6,001 nucleotides of DNA from an uncultured Collinsella sp. (GTDB taxonomy: Bacteria > Actinomycetota > Coriobacteriia > Coriobacteriales > Coriobacteriaceae). The DNA is taken from assembly GCA_902470265.1 (NCBI GenBank), contig CABRFW010000105.1:1-6001 (forward strand), read 5' to 3'. Numbering within the stretch: position 1 is the first letter of the stretch; each line of letters opens with the position of its first letter. The position numbers and the translations under genes are program-made. The notes under the pieces are model-generated. The model saw only the letters and a program-made list of their open reading frames with translations, made no database searches and was not told the origin of the DNA. Of this stretch, positions 5,370 through 6,001 are shown piece by piece.

Positions 5370-6001
5370 ATGGCAGACGCTAAGGATTTCCTGTTTGAGA
5401 TCGGTACGGAGGAAATGCCCTCTGCACCGCTGAACAATGCCATCAAGCAGCTTGGCACCATGATCGCCAAGGGTCTCGACGAGGCCGGTCTGGCCCACGG
5501 CGAGGTCCGCGTGATCTCGAGCCCGCGCCGCCTGGCTGCACTCGTTGCCGATGTCGCCACCGCGACCGACGAGGTTCACGAGGTCAAGCGTGGCCCCGCG
5601 GCCAACATTGCCTTCGACGCTGACGGTAACGCCACCAAGGCCGCCCAGGGCTTCGCCCGCAAGTGCGGTGTGGCTGCCGAGGACCTGGTCCGTCGCGAGG
5701 ACACTGACGGTCGCGAGTATGTGTTCGCCGAGAAGAACATTCCCTCCGCACCGGCTACCCCGATCCTGACGGCCCTGTGCGAGAAGACCATCGCCGGCCT
5801 GCAGTGGCCCAACTACCGCTCCCAGCGCTGGGGTCACGAGCATGCTACCTTTGTTCGCCCGGTCCGTTGGATCTGCTGCCTTTTGGGCGAGGATGTTGTG
5901 CCCGTGTCGTTTGCCGACGTGACGAGCGGCAACACCACGCGTGGTCATCGCGTGCTTGGCCCCGGTGACCATGTGGTCGCCAGCCCCGCCGTCTACGAGC
6001 G
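5370..6001 (+). CDS. glyS: glycyl-tRNA synthetase beta subunit, N-terminal part (cut by window end)
   Basis: The frame is open from the ATG at 5370 to the right edge, giving the first 210 residues of a protein usually about 690 long. It starts MADAKDFLFEIGTEEMPSAP, the family's LLEIGTEELP motif, and continues with SSPRRLAALV, KRGPAANIAFD, AAQGFARKCGV and RWGHEHATFVRPVRWICCLL, all in the known order. The beta subunit binds tRNA-Gly and is needed for charging by GlyQ. GAGGTG (5355-5360) lies 9 bases before the ATG, and the start is 3 bases after the glyQ stop, suggesting translational coupling. Base use matches glyQ. The downstream HD-like and tRNA-binding regions are outside the window. Confidence 0.95.
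   Translation, partial: MADAKDFLFEIGTEEMPSAPLNNAIKQLGTMIAKGLDEAGLAHGEVRVISSPRRLAALVADVATATDEVHEVKRGPAANIAFDADGNATKAAQGFARKCGVAAEDLVRREDTDGREYVFAEKNIPSAPATPILTALCEKTIAGLQWPNYRSQRWGHEHATFVRPVRWICCLLGEDVVPVSFADVTSGNTTRGHRVLGPGDHVVASPAVYE

Noticed and set aside
4719..5972. A 417-residue open frame on the minus strand, opposite glyQ and glyS
   Set aside because: It runs across both genes in antisense and has no recognisable motif; such frames arise from the strong G/C bias at third codon positions in the real genes.
1..6001. tRNA or rRNA genes, CRISPR arrays, toxin-antitoxin pairs or a new defence system
   Set aside because: No cloverleaf, spaced direct repeats or unexplained gene pairs are visible; almost all sequence is accounted for by known conserved genes.

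Overview
This window looks like a conserved chromosomal segment of a high-GC Gram-positive bacterium. The best guess is the class Coriobacteriia, a Collinsella-like organism. That guess rests on protein style (a one-membrane-segment signal peptidase, a separate alpha/beta glycyl-tRNA synthetase, a short KhpA) and on G/C-ending codons, not on any search.

Layout from left to right. Positions 3-377 hold the C-terminal part of a REP-associated (IS200-like, Y1) transposase whose start lies outside the window; this stretch is visibly AT-richer than the rest. A short gap with an 8-bp inverted repeat follows. On the minus strand, 450-1703 encodes DNA polymerase IV (dinB). A divergent intergenic region of about 200 bases (1704-1904) carries a possible leaderless dinB promoter and one or two candidate promoters for the rightward genes.

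From 1905 to the right edge all genes are on the plus strand and tightly packed: rpsP (ribosomal protein S16), khpA (KH-domain RNA-binding protein), rimM (16S processing factor), trmD (tRNA m1G37 methyltransferase), lepB (signal peptidase I), glyQ and glyS (glycyl-tRNA synthetase alpha and beta, the latter cut off by the window end). Gaps between rpsP and lepB are 2-10 bases, so this is almost certainly one operon. The only larger gap (59 bases) is before glyQ and contains a possible second promoter. No intrinsic terminator is visible in the operon.

Together the operon supports translation: a ribosomal protein, 30S maturation (RimM, probably KhpA), tRNA modification for reading-frame maintenance (TrmD) and glycine charging (GlyQS), plus protein export (LepB). 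The expected rplS (L19) gene after trmD is missing, and lepB occupies its place. I saw no new defence or mobile system. The most notable points are a possible Asp-to-Glu change at the TrmD catalytic position, a hairpin that puts the rimM TTG start in its loop, and a leaderless, SOS-like dinB start.
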